Positions 21,244-34,100 of a DNA stretch of 64,000 nt are shown one piece after another (within the stretch, counting starts at the first letter, position 1; every line of letters begins with the position of its first letter). A model generated the notes under the pieces. That model was not told the origin of the DNA and did no database searches. It worked only from the letters and a program-made list of their open reading frames with translations. Origin of the DNA: Byssochlamys sp. IMV 00236 (Eukaryota > Ascomycota > Eurotiomycetes > Eurotiales > Thermoascaceae); assembly GCA_001931875.2 (NCBI GenBank), contig MSJH02000137.1:1-64000 (forward strand), read 5' to 3'. A program made the translations under genes and the position numbers.

Positions 21244-23089
21244 CGTCGCTTTCCTTTACAACCGATATCAGGGGACGACGAGCGGTGTCTGCCAGCGGAC
21301 TTCATTTAAAGCTTGAGTCGAACAAAGAATCGGGGCTTCCCTTCACGGCGCGTGTTGCTTTTGGTGAGTGTGGTCTCTTTTTTTTTTCTCTCTCTCCTTT
21401 CGTCTCTTTTTTTTTTCCTCCGTCAGGCGCACAATGAACCAACTGTGAGAGGGGTAAATTTCTAACCCCAGTACCAGCTACAGCTGCAATTTACATCAAT
21501 AAGGCCCAATACCGGCGGGAGGTTCCACGAATACAGCTGGGATAAGCCCGGATTGCTGCTTGTTTTGGCAAGCTTGCAAGCTCGGTGAATGCAGGGTACG
21601 GAGAGAAAAACAATGAGGATCGAGGCCGAGCACTAAGAGGTTGCATCATCGGCCCTCCGCCAGTGGACCAGAAAAAAAGCACCGACAGGGAAGAAAAACA
21701 GAAAGCCAGGTGCCCAGAACATTCCTATTCAGACACCATCCATGCAGCCAGAGAGCGGAAGAAGTTCGGGCTGGTGCGATCCATACTTCAAACCCATGTT
21801 TGCCGTTAGACGAGGCCAGAATAGTGCCTTCATTACCGCACCGAATCCGACTCCGCGCAGAACGACAAAGAGCCCGTCTGAAATCAGGGGACGGTTCGTC
21901 CAATGGCTCTTAAAGGCCTGGAAGGATCGAAGAAGGACGATATAACCGTAACTCGACCGACGGCAGCTCTGGGTGGACTAGACAGTTGTCAGGACTCCAC
22001 CACTTCTCGGGCGGAACGAGATCGCGAACGCGAAACGGGTCTCTTAGTTGATCCCTGACGCTCAAGCGCCCAAACGATCAGGATAGGTTGCGGAAAAAGG
22101 CACTTCTGCTCCAGTTGTTCCATCCCCTTTCCAGCTCGTCCAGCGCGGACCCCCGACACGGCCCGGAGTCAGACGTCGGCCGTCCTCATGGAAAAAGATC
22201 GTGTGCGACGAGCATGCAGCTATCATGTTGATTTGTTCCAGAGGAACTTCAAGCACGGCCATGGAGGCGCCATTTGGTATCTCACAAACGCGCAAGCGAT
22301 GTCCGTGCATTTCCTGGGCTGGCGCCAGCTGGGGTACATTAATTCCAACGAGATATACTTTTTCATTGTCTTCCTACTGAGGGAGATGGTGGGAGATCGT
22401 CGCCTACGGTTTGCATAACGGGACCTTGGAAGGAGAATTCCGCCAACTTTAACGGAGGTCTTGAACAGGGAAAGGCAGCTCTCCTGGAAGACGATGGGTC
22501 TTAGGAAGGTCGATCACTACCAGTCGGAAAGCCATGCATGTCCCCCCGACCATCGAGTCCAAAGCATCATTACCCTACCGTGATGTCTTTCCGCAGACGC
22601 ATGCAGATGGGCTGTCCTACTCGAGGCCATTATATCATAACACCGTTCCCTGGGTAGTTCTGGCATCTATACAGGGCTTACCCCGTGCACACTGCCCTCT
22701 GGTGTAGTACAATGTATTATGTACGTACTACCTTTTGGCTTTGGCGATGGCGGGCCGGCTGTCAGGCGCGGAGAGAAGCCTCTCGGACAGAAGGTTGTCC
22801 CATGGGGGATCGCTCCCACTATGGCGGAGAATAAGGAATTACAATTTAACCCCGTATTCCGGGGAGCACGAGGGCGAATACCATCCGCTAGCCATGGGAC
22901 CTTGGGGGGGAGGACTCGTTCTTAGGTTTCTCCAGCTTTTGTATATATAGTCCATTATTTCGTGGGGTTGGTCGCAGTCCCGGAAATCTTTCGGGCAAAA
23001 GGGAGATCCGGGGGGAGGCTCTGGCGTTCCGCCTGTCACCGATGAGGTCAGGTTAGTTAAGGAGCGCCGGTCCCTAGCGCCCATGAGAG

Positions 23090-23131
<42 letters not shown>

Positions 23132-23718
23132 AGCTTCATACGGCAGTACATCGCCATATCCCGACCAGCTTCACGTTGGAGAGACCCGAGGCGCGCACAT
23201 CTGCCTTTCCAATGCCAATTCGATGAAGGTCGCACAGGAGAATCTGCTGCTCACGACAGTCTTGGGACATCGCTTGGCTGAAATATAATAATTAATAATA
23301 ACGAGGCATTTCGTCGTCTTGCCATCTAGGAAGCCTCGGTCGCTGCCCCACGTGACGCCACACCTGACCGGCAGAGATTCTCCGCAAAAGAGGAGAAAGA
23401 AGGAAAGCGTTGTTTTCTGCTTGGGATGTTTCTGTGATCTTTCTTTCTCCTCTTGCTCTTCTTCCTGATCTTCCCTCGTTCTCGGAATCTTCAGGCCTGC
23501 AGGTCGCGTGCTCTCCATCCTATTGACCCTCTGCCGTTCGACCTCGGTAGCTCCATTCTCCGGCCTTAAGTGGTGGGGAGCTCTCCGTTTCCGTCCGCCC
23601 TGCGATATATTCAAACCCCGTCAACTTGACTCATCTTCTGCCATTGAGCTGAATTATATCACCAGTGGCCAAGTTGTCTCGTTTCGCAGGCCTCGCGGCC
23701 TGGATAGCTCCTGACACT
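21244..23718. other. Divergent intergenic region, 2.5 kb
   Basis: It lies between two start codons pointing apart. Contents: T-rich tracts at 21377-21420, a GA microsatellite at 23085-23131, and several short frames on both strands without coding features. The part after 23400 is the likely leader of the PDH kinase gene. No gene seen. Confidence 0.45.
23085..23131 (+). repeat. (GA)n microsatellite
   Basis: An almost uninterrupted GA dinucleotide run with one AC and one GG interruption. Confidence 0.95.
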
Positions 23719-25255
23719 ATGTGGAAAGCGTCGGAGCGCCTGATGGACACCATCAGGCATTATGCCAGCTTCCCCGCAACTGGGGTCTCCCTGAGGCAAA
23801 TGGTCCAGTTCGGAGACCGTCCATCGACTGGTAAGTTCCAATGTGTATTTTTGGACGGGGATGAATCGTGTGAGAGTCGCAAAAGGCAGTTGCTGATTAT
23901 ATGGCCTCTTTCTCCTCCGTTTAGGGACTCTATTCCGCGCATCTCAGTTCCTCTCCGAGGAGCTTCCCATCCGTCTGGCACATCGGGTACAAGAACTTGG
24001 TGAACTTCCAGATGGCCTCAATGAGATGCCTTCCATCAAGAAGGTGCGAAACTGGTATGCACAATCATTCGAGGTATGTTTTTAGACGGGCACTGCCTTT
24101 CTCCGCAACTCAGATGGCTCATCTGGTTAGGAAATCATCAACCTTCCACGGCCCTCCCTCACTCAAGAGGTCAGGGGACGCCTGTTGAACAGCATGAAAA
24201 CCAACGGAGGAGGATCAAAGATCTTATCAGAAGCGACACAAAATCCTAGCATCAAAGAGGGCCAATACCGCTCTTCACCGACCCTGACGAATGGACACGA
24301 GAACGGCAATGGGAAGGCCAAGGGAGCAGCGACCCGACGATACTTTGTCCCGTCCGATGACCGAGGAGACTGGCCACCTGAACTCGATGACTACAACCAA
24401 CGATTCGCGAAGTTGCTTCAGCAGGTCAAGCGACGCCACGATGGAGTCGTCACTACTGTCGCCCAGGGTATCTTAGAATACAAGCGTCAACGGCAGCGTC
24501 TGCAAATTGATTCAAATATACAGTCTTTCCTCGACCGGTTCTATATGTCGCGTATCGGTATCCGAATGTTAATAGGTCAGCATATCGCGCTTACAGAACA
24601 AAAAGCCGTCCGCCATCCGAATTACGTGGGTATCATCTGCACCAAGACTAATGTACGAGAGCTGGCCCTGGAAGCAATCGAAAACGCGCGCTTTGTCTGT
24701 GAGGATCACTACGGACTATTTGAAGCTCCCAAGGTGCAGCTCGTCTGTAAACCCGATCTCAACTTCATGTACGTTCCGGGTCATCTGTCGCACATGCTGT
24801 TCGAGACTCTCAAGAATTCTCTGCGTGCTGTGGTCGAGACCCATGGAGCGGACAAGGAAGAGTTTCCCGTTACCAAGGTCATCGTAGCGGAAGGCAGAGA
24901 GGACATCACCATCAAGATCTCGGACGAGGGCGGTGGCATCCCGCGATCGTCGATCCCGCTCGTCTGGACGTACATGTACACTACGGTCGATCAGACACCG
25001 AACTTGGATCCCGATTTTGACAAGAGCGACTTCAAAGCACCGATGGCTGGCTTTGGGTATGGACTACCGATCAGCAGACTGTATGCTCGGTATTTCGGAG
25101 GTGACCTGAAATTAATCAGCATGGAAGGGTACGTACTTTCTGATCGTTGGGTCTGGCAGCGAATAAAATGTTGACATTCTCTCTCCCACAGCTATGGTAC
25201 AGACGTCTACCTCCATCTCAACCGTCTCTCATCGAGTTCGGAGCCTCTCCAATGA
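23719..25255 (+). CDS. Mitochondrial pyruvate dehydrogenase kinase
   Basis: Model: join(23719..23830, 23925..24073, 24131..25128, 25192..25255), 440 residues. This kinase phosphorylates the E1-alpha subunit of pyruvate dehydrogenase in the mitochondrial matrix and switches the complex off. The N-terminal helical domain (MWKASERLMDTIRHYASFP, LRQMVQFG) matches the family; a lineage insert of ~60 polar residues lies about 115-175. The GHKL ATPase motifs are intact: N-box ETLKNSLRAVVE with its Glu, Lys and Asn, G1 DEGGGIP, and G2 GFGYGLPISRLYA. The protein ends HLNRLSSSSEPLQ. The stop is TGA followed by CAATCA, a known leaky context, and the same frame stays open to 25519 (see the separate entry). 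It could be the Pkp1 or the Pkp2 type; I cannot tell which. Confidence 0.92.
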
Positions 25256-25519
25256 CAATCACCAGTCATGAGGGATGGGCGCGCACGGTTCTCGTCTTTC
25301 AAAAGACTAGTTCCTCTCTACGAAGAGCCTGCCTCGCCTTCGCCGCCTCCACCGCCATCGCCATCCCGAGGATTGACGCCAATGAATACGCAAGCTCTCC
25401 GCTCGAAAGTGCGGACCAGAGAGGTTTCTGAACGCAAGCAGGTCGGAGATGCAGAGAGTCTTATCAATTCTGAACCATCTAGTGGTGCACGTGCTCACTC
25501 AGATGAAGATGAAATCTAA
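25253..25519 (+). other. Possible readthrough extension of the PDH kinase
   Basis: Directly after the kinase TGA (25253-25255) the same frame continues for 88 codons to a TAA at 25517-25519. The stop context is CAA-TGA-CAA-TCA, matching the TMV-type readthrough consensus stop-CAR-YYA. The would-be extension is basic at first (RARFSSFKRL), then proline/serine-rich, then acidic at the end (HSDEDEI); it has no peroxisomal or other targeting tail that I recognise. It could be ordinary 3' UTR that happens to be open. Confidence 0.3.
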
Positions 25520-26284
25520 GGCTCGGTGGTCTGGCTGCCGCAACGATCTTGAACCAGTCAGTCTGGGAATATAGGAGTACGACAGCGGTAACTAGCAACA
25601 ATTACGGCACCACCGTAGCGTGATACTATGTTATCTGTCGCCATCCCCNNNNNNNNNNNNNNNNNNNNCCCCCTCCCCAGGCTGGTCAAGAAGGGTTCTT
25701 TTACACAGGGATTCTGATCGCAAACGGCGCAACCAGATTTCTGCGTCCTTGACCAGCATTTATCCAATGCAAGACGGCCACGTCCAATCCGTTGCAAGGA
25801 TAACTGTCTTGCGAAATTATCTTATACCCATGTCGACAACATATTTGAACATTGTGGCGTTGAGAGGTTTGTCTCAGCGCTTGACGAACAGTGCAGGTCA
25901 ACATGGATGTGACTTGCGAGAAAGTTTTTCTTCAATTTCTCGATCTCCTAGGAATACTGTACATTACATGCTTATTCTTGTCTTTTTCTAACGACGCTGC
26001 TGGAACGTCCATGTATTTAGCATGAATGCAAAATGAAAAGGGATACTCCAAATTTCAACCAGTGGTCTTGATTTTTTTTTTCCACAAATGACATTTGTTT
26101 CCTATATATAGCTCTAAGTCATGTCTACCTACTGTATGTGTGCATGACCACAGGACGGAAGAAAAAAGCAAAAAACATCAAAAACTTGACATGATAATTT
26201 CAATATATTCTAATCACCATACTGAAAGCCTAACCCATTGATGATGATGATAATAATAATAACAAGACCCATACCAATAACGCA
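25520..26284. other. Convergent intergenic region with assembly gap
   Basis: 3' ends of the PDH kinase (plus) and the arginine-rich protein (minus). Positions 25649-25668 are 20 Ns next to C-runs, so a short homopolymer or simple repeat was not resolved. No gene seen. Confidence 0.6.
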
Positions 26285-27297
26285 TCAAATAGCCTGACTA
26301 TCAAACTCTCTCTCCGAACCACTCCACCTTCGTCTCCTATCCCGCTCACGCTCTCGACGCTGTCTCCCCGAACTCCTCCTCGCACGATCCCGCTCTCGCT
26401 CCCGATCCCGTTCGGGAGTCTTCCCCTTGCTCTTTGACAGGGTATGACTTGCATCCGGCCTGCGCCAGCCCGCATCGTCGTCTTCGTAGACATCAATAAC
26501 CGTCCCTGGAACGAGATGCGATGTTCCCGCGGCTGTGAAGCGGTCCATTCGGATCGCGGTGGCGGCGCGCGGGTCGTCGGGAGCCATGAGTTGAGCGAGG
26601 AAACGACGGCGGGTTTGGGGGATTGTCTTTTTTTTTGGTTTGTCGTTGTTAGCAGGGAGGTGCGCTCATTATTATTATTATACGGAAAATAAAAAACCTC
26701 GTGGAGATCTGGTATTATATACACGACAAGCAAGAGAGCGTGTATGAAATGAATAAATGAATGAATGAGTACGCGGCATACATACCTCATGGGCAGCCAA
26801 CGCCTGAATCATAAGTAACTCCCGATCCGACAAGACGGAAAGAGCAGAATGTCTCCCCTCACGATGGATACTACGGGCTTTTTTCTCGTACGCGCTTGCA
26901 GTAAGGTATCCTCTACCTGTGTCTCGGGCGCGGTCGGATGTTGTTGCTGAGTTGGGGTCGTGGGGTCTATGACCTGTATCAGCATTAGTATTTTAGTACA
27001 TATATATATATGTATGTATGGCTGTCCTTGGATTTGGGGTGAGAGCATGTGTATCCTGGATGAAAATCGGGAATGGATGATGGTGATGGATAACATACCA
27101 TATCCCATCCTTTGCTGCTGTTGCTGTTGCTGTTGTCTTTGCTGTTGCTGATACTGAAACCGCCCTGCTGCCGTTGTCGTCTCCGGCGCATCAATCTGCA
27201 TCAGATCATCATTCTCATCATCGATGACGATTGCATCTTCCTCCTCTTGGCCTGGTCGTCGGTAGTTTCGAGGATGGAGGGTAGTCTGGCGAGACAT
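26285..27297 (-). CDS. Conserved fungal protein with poly-Gln and Arg/Glu-rich tail, function unknown
   Basis: Model: complement(26285..26626, 26786..26973, 27099..27297), 242 residues. The splice choice sets the frame of the middle exon: the alternative frame is open too, but only this one gives ALSVLSDRELLMIQALAAHE joined to TIPQTRRRFLAQLMAPDD, a continuous helical block with good character, about residues 110-150. Before it are an acidic stretch and a glutamine run; after it the tail is almost only Arg, Glu, Asp and Ser (RERERDRARRSS), as in nuclear RNA-associated proteins. I do not recognise the domain by name. A nuclear role is a guess from composition. Both introns have good donors (GTATGT) and the second has a CTAAC branch point. 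Confidence 0.7.
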
Positions 27298-28850
27298 TGT
27301 AAAATGCGAAAAGCTGGTTTTCAGACTTTGTGGATATAGTCAAGATGGAGAGAAAAGGGGGACAGAAAGAGGGGTTAGAGGAGTAAATGTTGCTGGTAAG
27401 TTATAAGACTCCTTGAAGGGGAATTCGGTTTGAGAAAGAAAGAAAGAAAGAACGAAAGAATCTGTACAGATTCCCAACGGTCCTTATTCGAACGCATCAA
27501 TGATAGAAGGTCGAGGGTGGAGGTAATCTTCCAACCCGCACAGCAGGCACTCAGGGTTTCTTCTTCTGAGTTTGAAGCAAGAGTAGAGCGGAGAAAAGAA
27601 AAGTGATGATATATCTCAAGCCGGAGGAGGAAAAAAGGAAAGAAACAGCGCAATAATAACGAAAGTTTCAATAACCTGGTCCCATTAAGAAACAAGGACA
27701 AGAGATATAATGCAATTCAATGCGGTTTTTTGGCGCGGAGGAGTGATGTATTCAACAGGAAAATCCTCAACGGAAATACAGCCTTTCTTGCGGGGAAGTT
27801 GGTGTAAGTACTTGTGCACCGCTCGATTCAAACGGAGATTCAACAGACGCAGTTATCTCAGATTATGAGGTATGCTCGTGCTGCTGTGCTCAGGAAAGTA
27901 TTGCAGGAGTCTCTCCAGGAGAGTGTGTTCAGGACATTGTAGTTGTTTACTAGTTCGGTTGGAGTGATGTTGATATCCAAAGTCATGTAGTCCGGCCAGT
28001 GATGATCTGAAGCTCACTGGGCACATGCTTAGTCATCCATCGCATCACATGCAAAGCGCAACTAGTTAACTAACTGGTTAACAGCAAATCTACAACGTTA
28101 ATGCATATACATTAAGTTACGAATGCAGCCCTTCACTGTGAAGTTTCAAGGATATCATTTCATTCCATTTTCGGAGGATCTTGATTAGCCCCGCTAATAT
28201 CATTATCCGCATGATTCTGCCGCGGAGACGGGCAAGGTTATAAAAAAAGAAAAGAAAAACACCAACGACGCATCTGAGATCCAGGACAAGCGTATATTTC
28301 ACCATCGAATCCCGAATATTGGGACAAAGACATCGAACAAAACACACAAAGATGCGATGAGGTAAATATGGTCCAAGATTGGTGAGCACTAGACGTGGGT
28401 GAAATCGAGTGTATCCAGCAGAGAGCCAGCCAACGGTGCACAGAAAACACAACACATTTGGATGAAGATGAAAACGTAGCATCGGATCCCATGATAAAAG
28501 AAAAGAAAAAAAAAAATCAACAACAAAAGAATAAACGGGAATCTTCCTCGAAGATCTTTCAACCGTAAACGGGAATAGAGAAATCAAACGTTATGAAATA
28601 AAAAAAAAATATTGGAAAGAGGAATATACCCCAACTCCATGCATACAATGCCGCTAAAAAGAAGTTGATGAAGGTGCTAAATGGCAGGTGCTGGAGCCAA
28701 GCCAAATTCCGATGCCGCAAAACACGCACTCCAAAGGAAGCGAATCTGTCACCCGCCCACGCCGCTCACAGGCGACTAAATGAAGGGCGGGGAATTAGAA
28801 AACAGATGATAATATAGTCGAGGACGCATACGGGTCATTAAATGGGATGC
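27298..28850. other. Intergenic, no gene seen
   Basis: 5' side of the arginine-rich protein gene and 3' side of the Kre6-like gene. Purine-rich tracts (GAAA repeats at 27435-27455) and A-rich stretches near 28500 and 28600. Minus-strand frames at 28117-28587 are low in coding character. Confidence 0.45.
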
Positions 28851-31126
28851 TTAGCATCCGTGCACAAGAGTGTTCTTGGGCCATTCATACGGCGTTTGTT
28901 CCCTACAGCGAGCGCGTTAGAATCATTGTCCCTATCAGTGAGTATACTTTCGAGATAAACATACCAATGTGTCAAGTTAGGATTGCTGTACGCCTCCGGA
29001 TGATTCTTGATGTATTCTGTGGTCTCGTAGCCAGGAGGATCACACGTCATCAAGTTTTCATCGGGATCCTGATAGATGCGAATGTAGTCGACGCGCATCG
29101 TTGCAGGGAGGAGCTTTCCAATGGCTGTCATGTTGATGCTCGAGAAACTGTTGGACATACCAAAGTTCATCACAATCGACAGGGGCTCGGTAGGAATCAC
29201 ACGTTGTCCGACATTTCCGTTCGGGCCAATGCTTCGAGCATCAACGGTCCAGGTCTTGTCCTGGCCAACGAACCAGGTCAGGTCGCCGTCTGCGCCGGGG
29301 GTATACTCGAATGCATAAACCTGGTACTCGTTCCCGTCGTACCATTTATTGTTCAGCTTGGTCAGAGCAGACATGGCTTGTTGATAAGGACCTCCTCGGT
29401 ACGAGTTGATCTCAGTAATTTGTGGGTTGTAGAGAGCCACGAAATCTAATCACAGTCAATAACTATACATGAACATCTCCGGGCGGAGGGGGCACTGCGT
29501 ATCCCTTACCATAGTCTGGCATGTACCAAATGTCGTAAGGGGCGATCTGCAAACTCTGAGATACGTCACCAACCATGTTGCCCTTGTCATCCAAGGCCCC
29601 GACGGACGCCTCGATAACATCGATTTCCGGTGCGGAACGCGAGTGTCCGGGGGAGGGGTGATCGGCGTTCGGACAAGTACAAGCAGGGAGACGCATGCCG
29701 GGAAGATAGCTGATTCCGTCGGTGGAACTCTGGTTGGCTGTGATACCAGCATCACAGATATCCTCGTAACTGTACGGCCACATGCCATCTGTCGTAGCAG
29801 CATAACCCGGACGACCTAGATTGCCCATCGCCCAGAAGCCGGGCCAGAAACCCACGGTATCGCCGCGACCCGGGAGGGAGATACTGGCCTCCAGTCGTCC
29901 ACCTTTGAAACATAGCTTGTTCCAGCTCTGAAGCATGCCAGATCGGTAGTTCAGATCATGATTCTGAAACGCATCGAATCGAATCTCCAAAACGCCATCT
30001 TTTGTCGTGATAGCGTCAGGATCGTACCACTGTTTGAGGGAGTCAGTTTCCAGGACATTGTCATGTGCTGGCTGGGAAAGGGTCAAACCGACCTCGAGAT
30101 CCATCGTGACACCATACCAAATATCGACTCCTTGAAAGTAGGGGTCATCACCATCGTAAAAAGTTCGGCCATCCGTATTGAACTCGTCGGAGAACTAGAC
30201 GACGTGAGTACTCTGTTTCTCCCCAGAAAATCCGTAGAAAACATCTCCGAACTTACCACCAGCTCCCAAGTCTTCCCATTGGCTGCCGTGATCGACTTGG
30301 CCGAGTCAGGTGTATCGGGGTCGATCAGGCCGGTCCGAATGTTCTTCAACAGCGGAACTTCGCCCACGTCCAAGCACAATGGATCACCAGCACATGGCGA
30401 AACAGCGGGCGAGTCAAATCTCCGGACGAATGTTCTGCAGATGGTCCTCTAGGTTAGCACGCCTCTTGCGGAAGAGGAAAGGTAACACGGGGATCCATAC
30501 AATATAGGGTATACAATGAAAAGACACAGCAAGCCTGCTGCGAAGATGATAAGACCACCCAGGTTGACTAAACCTCTGGTGTTGCAGATATCACAGTCCC
30601 GGTCTTTGTCATTAGGATCGGGATTGTGCAAGTAGTCATCCTTCTCAACGTCCTCCGGAAACAATAGTAGCCCTTCTGTTGGCATAATATTGTACTTCTC
30701 GGAGACCGTTTGCGTGTTGACATCGTTATCGTCACTGCTATCCGCCCTCGACGGCGCTCTAGAATCTTCGAACGGGTTGTATGAGAAGGCCCTGCTGCTC
30801 CGGCTCCCCACGTCGGAGCTCCAACTCGTCCGCCTTGACGAGAAAGCAGACAGGTCTGGAGATTGCGGCGAGTCGAGTTCTTCCCGCGGCCGATGCGAGG
30901 TCCGCACCGGGGGGATCAGAAACTCGGCCGATGCGCCGGGAGAGTTGGGTGACCGCAGCGCGGGTGACTGTAGACCTGGTGATTGCGGTAGCAAGTTGCG
31001 GGATACTGGCGAGGGTGCTGCGCTGAAGCTGGGAGAATCCATATCGACATTGGGATCCTGTCGACCTGAATTGAGCCGAATATGAGGCGTTGCCCGTCCA
31101 CCACCGGGGGGTATCTCTTGAGCCAT
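28851..31126 (-). CDS. kre6: Kre6/Skn1-type beta-glucan synthesis protein (GH16-like)
   Basis: Model: complement(28851..28902, 28965..29445, 29510..30029, 30093..30194, 30257..30434, 30501..31126), 652 residues. It is a type II membrane protein needed for beta-1,6-glucan in the cell wall, acting in the secretory pathway. The first ~185 residues are cytosolic and Ser/Pro/Arg-rich; one membrane helix follows at about 188-208 ([15 protein letters not shown]). The luminal SKN1 domain starts with [12 protein letters not shown] and has the GH16 active-site motif EIDVIEAS with Glu437 and Glu442. The C-terminus [17 protein letters not shown] appears only after the last 62-nt intron is removed. Intron 3 (30030-30092) is 63 nt and stop-free, so an unspliced reading adds 21 residues; removing it yields the family's DLEWYDPDAI. 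The start ATG at 31126 is the first one in frame. Confidence 0.93.
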
Positions 31127-34100
31127 GTTGGTCTGGTTGGAATATGCCCGTCGTCTCAACTGCCAAAGCTATGGATATAACTTTCTTGGACTACCACACG
31201 AGTCTCCGGCCGGAGACTGGGTCAGCGAACCAAGATCACGATTGAACCTCAGTTCGAGCCTCGACCGTGACGACACTCCGGATCTCGTTTCCCCTCACTT
31301 ATTTCCGGACCAGTCCGCAACGCGTTTTGGGGGTTGAAGGACGAGAAGAGAGCTAATTGATCCGGAGCTCCCCAAAGGCCTTTTTTGTTTCCTTCCCTGG
31401 TATCACCGATCAAACACCTCGAACCTGTTCCCAACGCGCCGACACAGCTAGGAAACTCTGCGGTTATAGGGTTCGCAAATCTCAAGTGTTCGCCTGGATT
31501 TGCGACGTGTCGAACAAGAATTCCAGGCGATGATTCTTTGCGGGGAGGGGAAAGAGAGGGGAAGACGTGACCAAAGAAAGAAGTAGTTTTTTTAGTAACG
31601 ACTGACTTAAGTGGAAGAGATAACAATGGGGGGGAAGAACGATTGTTTGACAGCAGCGAGCGAGCGAGCGGACAGGACAATCTCTCTCTCTCTCTCTCTC
31701 AATCTAGCAGATCGATTGTCCCTTTGGGGCGGATGTAGCGCGTGCAACGGAGAGAAGAACTAGGAAAAGAAAGACTAGCTAGAGTCGAGCAGGTGGACGT
31801 GCAGAGAGTTAGGTCAACGTCTCGAGGTTCGAGCATGGACTATGGACTAGTTGCTATAGGTGGTGATGGGCCAACGAGCATCCAGGAGAGAACTGAAGGG
31901 TCCAGAGAATGCTGGCATGCACACCGACCGGGGGAACGCGCCCCATGGTTGGCGGGCACGCAGTGGGTAAACGATGAGGTTCACTAATGATGTTAGGGGA
32001 GTCGTGAAAAAGCGTTGGTGCTTGGATTGTCTGCTTGTTCGTCTAGAATCGGCGGATGCTCTTGGGAGCCGCTAAGTGCCGCTGGAGATTGGCTGGGCGC
32101 AGAAACCAGGGGAAAAAGGCTGGAGCATCCACGGTTTGGTGTCGTTTCAACGGGATGAGCCGTTCATTGTTCTTTTCGCGAGGGGGGATAGCGTTGTTTG
32201 TTGTTGAGTATCCATAATAATAATAGTGGTTCAACTGGTGATAGTCAGTAGTTGTTGACCCGGAAGGAAGGAATTGAATTCCATTTCCCGCTTGGAATGA
32301 ATGCTGCCCACTACGAATGGTATCATAGGAATCTCTCCAGACTTCAAACGGTAATAATGCCAAAATAAGAATGGACTGCTATCTAAGGAGGTCTCAGACC
32401 GTCCAGAACTTGATGAAGGACGGCAGTAGTTCGATACTTGCGATCACGCTAATTGTCTAGGCGCCAGGAAAGGATTGGATACAACAACGACGGTGTGCGA
32501 TTAGCCCTCACTGCTTGAACCCTGCCAGATCTCATCGGGCGTTTCTTTTTCTTTCGATTTTCTTACACTGCCCCCGGTGGCGCTGGGGCGATAATCATAT
32601 CTTGCTTTTCCTTCGATCAGGTTCCGTCCTGAGGAAAACCGGATAGGAGACATATTAATGATAGTAGACTACATACCATAGTATCCTGACTCTCCGGATT
32701 GTCCGCTCAGTTACCCCTAAAAGCAAAGAGAGTCTCGGGCCTCTCCGAGTACCAGAATTAATTAATTATTAGTTTAGTGTCTTAAAAGGATCTCCAAAAG
32801 CTTGGCTTTTTCTGAGTCAGCCCGTTCGCACAGATCAGCTTTTTCTCGCTTTTGCCCCTTTGAAGGCTTGGGGGATTCCCCTTTTGGGAAGGGTATTAAT
32901 TAATTAATTAATTAATTAAATCGCAGGGCGGCACAGCAGTCGAATAATATTAACTAGCAGTGCTTGGCCCCTCATTCACAAAAAGTATACATATACACAT
33001 ACATACAATTATACAAATCATACAATCATATATCATACAGACTCCAGTCGGATGGACATCAGTCTACGGGAAGCCGATGCAGCACCCGAGTTAGATAGAT
33101 ACTACTACTGCTCGACACGTTAAGCGAATTACCATAATTTACTCTCTGTCTGTCTGTCCATGATCGACCGACTAGTTACTAGTAGCATCTCTGGAGCTGT
33201 AGAATCATCCAACCGCTCCGGCCACAGCCGGTCGGAAGTTGTCAATCCATCCGCCCGCACAAACGATGGACGAACCCTTTGGCTGGGACTGCTAACAAAA
33301 CAACAATCATGCTGCTAACCTAGTCGACTGACATGGCGCTGCGATCGACCGTGAAGACCACGCGGCCATAACTGCGTGAGGAATGGAGGGGCCGACACCA
33401 GGCCAATGCCAACGGAGGCTTGCATTCCGCTGGAGGCATCGTGAAGGCCCAAGACAGACAGCATCTTCTTTCTTTTTTTTTCCCCCACGGCGGCGACCAT
33501 GATCTTCATCCTCCCGCCTCGAAGCAGCAGCATTGAACCAGTTGCCGGTTCCACCGAGCGCTTCGATCTATCCAGACATGCCAAGAGCATCCGCCCATCG
33601 AAAGTGCCATGCCAGGCGTCGTGGCGATCGCTGAATCCCCTGTCCATAACTAGCTGCTATGCGTCGTTGCTGGCTATCTATCGATCGTTTGTTTTCACGT
33701 TTCAAGGCAGCGAGAATTTCGGACGCTTGGAAGCCGGGGTCAGAATCACAGAACCCCCTGTCCTGTCTGCATTATTATCTAAATTATCTAAAATGAACAA
33801 TCGAATCTCGGAGAATTCGTGTTTCACGCGATCGCGGCACGGCATGTCGGGAATGGAGCAAAGACCAAGGAGATGACCGTGAGCCAGCGCCAGCACATTC
33901 ATTACTAATCTCTTCAGAGCGTGGTTAACTTAACTAATTAACTATTTATTAACTAGTTAACGTATGTTAGTTACAAGAACTCTTGATATAACTACTACTC
34001 AACACCTAATCTGCCAGATGCACATCACCAACGTTCAGGCGCAACGGGGTGGATATACACAGAAATGGAGCGGTGACCAGACGCGGCATTGCTGGAAACT

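Noticed and set aside
25649..25668. Run of N, considered as a biological boundary
   Set aside because: It is an assembly gap, not a sequence feature; flanking C-runs suggest an unresolved simple repeat.
28117..28587. Minus-strand frame of 156 codons
   Set aside because: Mostly hydrophobic residues from T-rich sequence; no start context, splice sites or family likeness.
33499..33876. Plus-strand frame of 125 codons in the first gene desert
   Set aside because: No domain or signal, and no coding character; judged a chance frame.
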